Shown here piece after piece: positions 31,934-34,653 of a stretch of 34,653 bases of DNA; the first letter of the stretch is position 1; each line of letters begins with the position of its first letter. Source of the DNA: an uncultured Myxococcales bacterium. Lineage in GTDB: Bacteria; Myxococcota_A; Polyangia; Nannocystales; Nannocystaceae. The DNA is taken from the NCBI GenBank assembly GCA_902826865.1, contig CADEGN010000058.1, positions 1-34,653 of the forward strand, read 5' to 3'. Made by a program: the position numbers and the translations under genes. The notes under the pieces were generated by a model that made no database searches, was not told where the DNA came from, and was given only the letters and a program-made list of their open reading frames with translations.

Positions 31934-34555
31934 ATGGCCTCGGGCGGCGACCTGCACGCGAACGCCGACGGGTCCGCCGGCGATCCGCTAGATCCAAGTG
32001 CTGCGCCAACGCCTCGCACAGCCACGTACGACACGGCGGAAGACCTTGGCGACAGTCAGCTCTCCTGGCCCCGCTACATCGGTCGTTACGCCGTGCGTGG
32101 TGTGCTTGGCGAAGGGGGCATGGGCGTTGTCCTGGAAGCGTATGACCCGGAGCTCGATCGGCCGGTGGCGATCAAGCGGTTGAGGTCCGAAGGGCGCCGA
32201 CACCACCGCCGACTTCGGCTGTTGCGCGAGGCGCAGGCGATGGCGCGGCTGTCCCACCCCAACGTCGTCCAGATCCACGACGTCGGGGTCGACGACAACG
32301 GTGTGTTCTTGGCGATGGAACTGGTTCGAGGGTCCAACGTCGAACAGTGGTTGGCGAACGCGAAGCGGAGCTGGCGCGAGATCCTCGCCCCGTTTATCGC
32401 AGCGGGTCGAGGTTTGGCCGCAGCTCACGCGGCTGGCCTGGTGCACCGCGACTTCAAGCCGAGCAATCTGTTGTTGGCGGATGACGGGCGGGTACTGGTG
32501 GCGGATTTCGGGGTCGCAGCCCTGGCTGACAACGAGCAAACAGCTGCCGACGAAGAACCTCCGCCGCTCCTCGCCACGCCGCTGACGCAAACCGGAGCAG
32601 CGGTCGGCACGCCGTGCTACATGGCGCCCGAGCAGCGAGCCGGCGAACGCACGAGTGCAGCCGCGGATCAGTTCAGTTTCTGCGTTGCGCTGTTCGAAGC
32701 CTTGTTCAATCGCCTTCCCGAGTTCGCACCGGGGCAAGGCGATCTCGGCCGAGCCTTGGCCCCGTCGCGATCGGCGGCGGGGGACGTGCCGCCTTGGATC
32801 GTCGCAGCTCTGCGCCGCGGTCTTGCGCAGGATCCGAAAGACCGATTCGGCGACATGGACGGGCTGTTGCGGGCGCTGCAAGACGATCCTGGTCGGCGTC
32901 GGCAGCGTTGGATTCGTCGTGGCGCGACCGCGACTGCCGCGGTGGGGCTTGTGGGTGTCGCGCTATTTGCGGCGACCACCCGCACTTCTCTCCGTTGTTC
33001 TGGCGGTGCCACGCGCGTGGCGGAGGTGTGGAACGACATTCGACGCGACGCGGCAGACGCTGCCCTTTTGGCAGCGCCGGCCGAGGATCGGCAAGCGATT
33101 CGCTCCGGGCTTGACGACTATGCGCAAGCCTTGGCGCGCGCAGACGACGAGCGCTGCGAAACCCATCATCGCGGCGAATGGTCGAGCGCACTATTCGATG
33201 CCAGTGGCCGCTGCCTCGAACGACACCGTGCGGCGCTCGATGAGTTCGCGACGATGCTCGAGGCAGGCTTGCCGACGCTTCGCGGCGTGCGCGAGGCGAT
33301 GGTGCGCCTGCCGGCCGTCGCGACCTGTCGCGATCCCGCGCAGCTCGCAGGCGAACAAGAACCGCCACCCGAGCAACGCCAAGGGATCGCGGATCTGCAA
33401 CGCCGGATCGCCGCCGCGCAAATGCGTCACGATGCCGGATCGATCGACGATGCCCTCGGCCTGTTCGCCGCGATCGACGTCGATGCGAAGGCGCTCGGAG
33501 ACGGGCCAACGATGGCCGAGGCCGCCCTCGCCCGTGGGCGCAAGGCCCTCGACCGCATGGATCTCGCGGAGTCCGACAGCGCATTGGCTCAGGCGCTGCA
33601 CCATGCATTGGCCAGCGACGCGGTGTCGATTGCGGCCGAAGCCGCAGCGCGAAGGGTTTTCACTCGCGCGCTCACAGCCGGAGCGCCGGACCAAACCCTC
33701 GCGGATGCGGAGATCGCCCAGGGCTTGGTGGAGCGCGCTGGATCGCCGGCGCCGCTGGTTGCCTTGCTGGCCAACAACGTGGGCGTCGTGCACGGTCACA
33801 GAGGAGACGGCGCGCGGGCGGTGGAGCACTTTGCCCGGGCGCTCGCGCACGCCGACGATGCGACCAACCCGATCGATCGGGCTGGCTACTTAGGCAACGC
33901 GGCATTGCACGAGCCCGACCCATTGCGCCAGGACGCTTTGCTAACCCAGGCGGGCGAGCTACTCGAAGCAGCGTTGGGGCCCGAGCATCCGCGCACCATC
34001 GAGGCCGTCGCCCAACGCGCGCGATACGTGCGCGACCCCGAACGCGCGCTCACCCTGCTCGCGCCCCAGTGCGACGCCCTGATCCGCGACACAACGCCCG
34101 GGGGTTCCGCTTGTTGGTGCCTGGTGGCGCTCGCCGAGTTGCACGACGCGCTCGACCACCCTGATCAGGCTCTCGCTGTCCTCGAGCGCGCGAGTGCGTG
34201 CGTGGAGCGCGAGCGTGAGGCGGCGCCGGAATGGTCGGACGCCGAGCTTTCGCGCCTCGCCGGCCATCACGCGCTCTTGCGGGGCGACACCGCCGCTGCG
34301 ATCAATGCGCTCGAGCAGGCGCGCGCGCGGATGGCACCGCATCGCGATGCGCCGTGGATCGCGACCGAGTTGGCAGAAATCGCCCTGCTTATGGCGCGCG
34401 CCCACGTGAAGCAAGGCCGAGATCGAGATGCGCGCCCGCTCTTGCAGACCGCGATCTCCGGCCTCGAAGCGGTCGTGGGTGAGCGTCGCGGCCAAGCCAA
34501 TCAGCGCGCCTTGGATCTTGCGCGGCGGTTGTTAGCCGACCTCGGCCGGCGCTAG
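31934..34555 (+). CDS. Transmembrane Ser/Thr protein kinase with C-terminal TPR-like region
   Basis: An 873-aa Hanks-type kinase starting at 31934, after GGGAG. A disordered 45-residue leader is followed by the kinase domain (~50-315): glycine loop GEGGMG (59-64), Lys81, Glu99, HRDFKPSN (171-178, catalytic Asp173), DFG (191-193), APE (231-233), all intact. The activation segment (~196-228) is unusually acidic, with EEPPPLLATPLTQTG before the GTPCYMAPE block and several Thr as autophosphorylation candidates. A membrane segment lies at 331-348. Residues 350-480 resemble the same region of the first kinase (WNDIRRDAADAAL here, WNDEARERMQAGF there). From ~505 onward, Ala-rich helix pairs resemble a TPR array. 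The two kinases are paralogues. Co-expression with the ADYC lipoprotein suggests an exported partner; no phosphotarget can be named from sequence. Confidence 0.92.
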   Translation: MASGGDLHANADGSAGDPLDPSAAPTPRTATYDTAEDLGDSQLSWPRYIGRYAVRGVLGEGGMGVVLEAYDPELDRPVAIKRLRSEGRRHHRRLRLLREAQAMARLSHPNVVQIHDVGVDDNGVFLAMELVRGSNVEQWLANAKRSWREILAPFIAAGRGLAAAHAAGLVHRDFKPSNLLLADDGRVLVADFGVAALADNEQTAADEEPPPLLATPLTQTGAAVGTPCYMAPEQRAGERTSAAADQFSFCVALFEALFNRLPEFAPGQGDLGRALAPSRSAAGDVPPWIVAALRRGLAQDPKDRFGDMDGLLRALQDDPGRRRQRWIRRGATATAAVGLVGVALFAATTRTSLRCSGGATRVAEVWNDIRRDAADAALLAAPAEDRQAIRSGLDDYAQALARADDERCETHHRGEWSSALFDASGRCLERHRAALDEFATMLEAGLPTLRGVREAMVRLPAVATCRDPAQLAGEQEPPPEQRQGIADLQRRIAAAQMRHDAGSIDDALGLFAAIDVDAKALGDGPTMAEAALARGRKALDRMDLAESDSALAQALHHALASDAVSIAAEAAARRVFTRALTAGAPDQTLADAEIAQGLVERAGSPAPLVALLANNVGVVHGHRGDGARAVEHFARALAHADDATNPIDRAGYLGNAALHEPDPLRQDALLTQAGELLEAALGPEHPRTIEAVAQRARYVRDPERALTLLAPQCDALIRDTTPGGSACWCLVALAELHDALDHPDQALAVLERASACVEREREAAPEWSDAELSRLAGHHALLRGDTAAAINALEQARARMAPHRDAPWIATELAEIALLMARAHVKQGRDRDARPLLQTAISGLEAVVGERRGQANQRALDLARRLLADLGRR

Positions 34556-34561
34556 AAGGGC

Positions 34562-34592
34562 GTCCGGAACAACCCTTCGCGTTCTTGCGACT
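34562..34592 (+). repeat. Degenerate relative of the left-edge hairpin sequence
   Basis: This stretch just after the kinase stop matches positions 13-43 of the window at roughly four of five bases, centred on the shared CTTCGCGTTCTT, but its arms no longer pair well. It is probably a member of the same dispersed gene-end repeat. Confidence 0.4.
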
Positions 34593-34604
34593 CTGCCCGC
34601 GCTA

Positions 34605-34634
34605 GGAGCGTGACCCCGTAAGGGGTCTCGCTCC
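34605..34634 (+). terminator. Hairpin terminator after the second kinase gene
   Basis: Arms 34605-34617 and 34622-34634 pair over 13 bp with one mismatch around a GTAA loop, 50 bp past the kinase stop. No T-run follows; instead CCCGTG is repeated up to the window edge. Confidence 0.65.
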
Positions 34635-34653
34635 TCCGTGCCCGTGCCCGTGC

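Overview
The window looks like chromosomal DNA of a high-GC, Gram-negative predatory-type myxobacterium (Myxococcota), most likely the Nannocystaceae/Polyangia side. This is inferred from gene content, not a database match. The evidence is: two eukaryote-like Ser/Thr kinases with a TM segment and C-terminal TPR arrays, many secreted lipoproteins with Ser/Gly/Asp-rich linkers, Cys-rich 'CGNG..E..CDG' repeats, PPC domains, a MYXO-CTERM-like sorting tail, an ADYC-motif lipoprotein, and sigma-54-type promoter sequences. There are no rRNA or tRNA genes, no insertion sequences, no CRISPR array and no phage genes that I can support. This is ordinary but regulation-rich and surface-protein-rich core/accessory DNA.

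Layout. 1-1.3 kb: a secreted zinc metalloprotease lipoprotein (-). 1.3-1.9 kb: a gene-poor gap with a possible lipoprotein remnant and an 80-bp-spaced direct repeat. 1.9-6.5 kb: a cysteine desulfurase-like PLP enzyme and a kinase-TPR protein (+). 6.5-7.7 kb: a CheX-like phosphatase behind a sigma-54-like site, convergent with a truncated zinc-finger/kinase gene. 7.8-12 kb: a flap/5'-3' exonuclease and a tightly coupled three-gene relay (soluble histidine kinase, REC-HDOD, REC-EAL) with ATGA overlaps. 12-14.6 kb: a divergent lipid/polyketide-like module (O-methyltransferase and LpxL-type acyltransferase on -, acyl carrier protein on +). 14.6-21.2 kb: envelope proteins (DUF2807 lipoprotein, DUF4410-like lipoprotein, a large Cys-repeat/PPC lipoprotein, a CBM9-DUF5916 outer-membrane protein). 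21.2-24.3 kb: a structured intergenic region, a small membrane protein and a CASTOR/POLLUX-type ion channel. 24.3-26.8 kb: a redox cluster (DUF3501, CCG-domain Fe-S protein, rubrerythrin). 27-29 kb: an OB-fold/PolB-type exonuclease fusion plus an unknown partner. 29-30.7 kb: a broken beta-helix surface protein. 31-34.6 kb: an ADYC lipoprotein and second kinase-TPR protein in one operon.

How the parts fit. Signalling dominates: Ser/Thr kinases, a two-component relay with one enzymatic c-di-GMP output and one HDOD output, a CheY-P phosphatase family protein, and sigma-54-like promoters. The best candidate for something under-described is the operon starting near 30.8 kb. There, tandem perfect 13-bp palindromes lie about 90-115 bp upstream of a near-consensus sigma-54 promoter that drives an ADYC lipoprotein and a transmembrane kinase. 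Second-rank candidates are the histidine kinase/REC-HDOD/REC-EAL relay, the ACP/acyltransferase/methyltransferase module, and the OB-exonuclease fusion. The beta-helix gene carries two independent lesions and the kinase fragment at 7.3 kb is cut off just as its catalytic domain begins, so gene decay is also visible.
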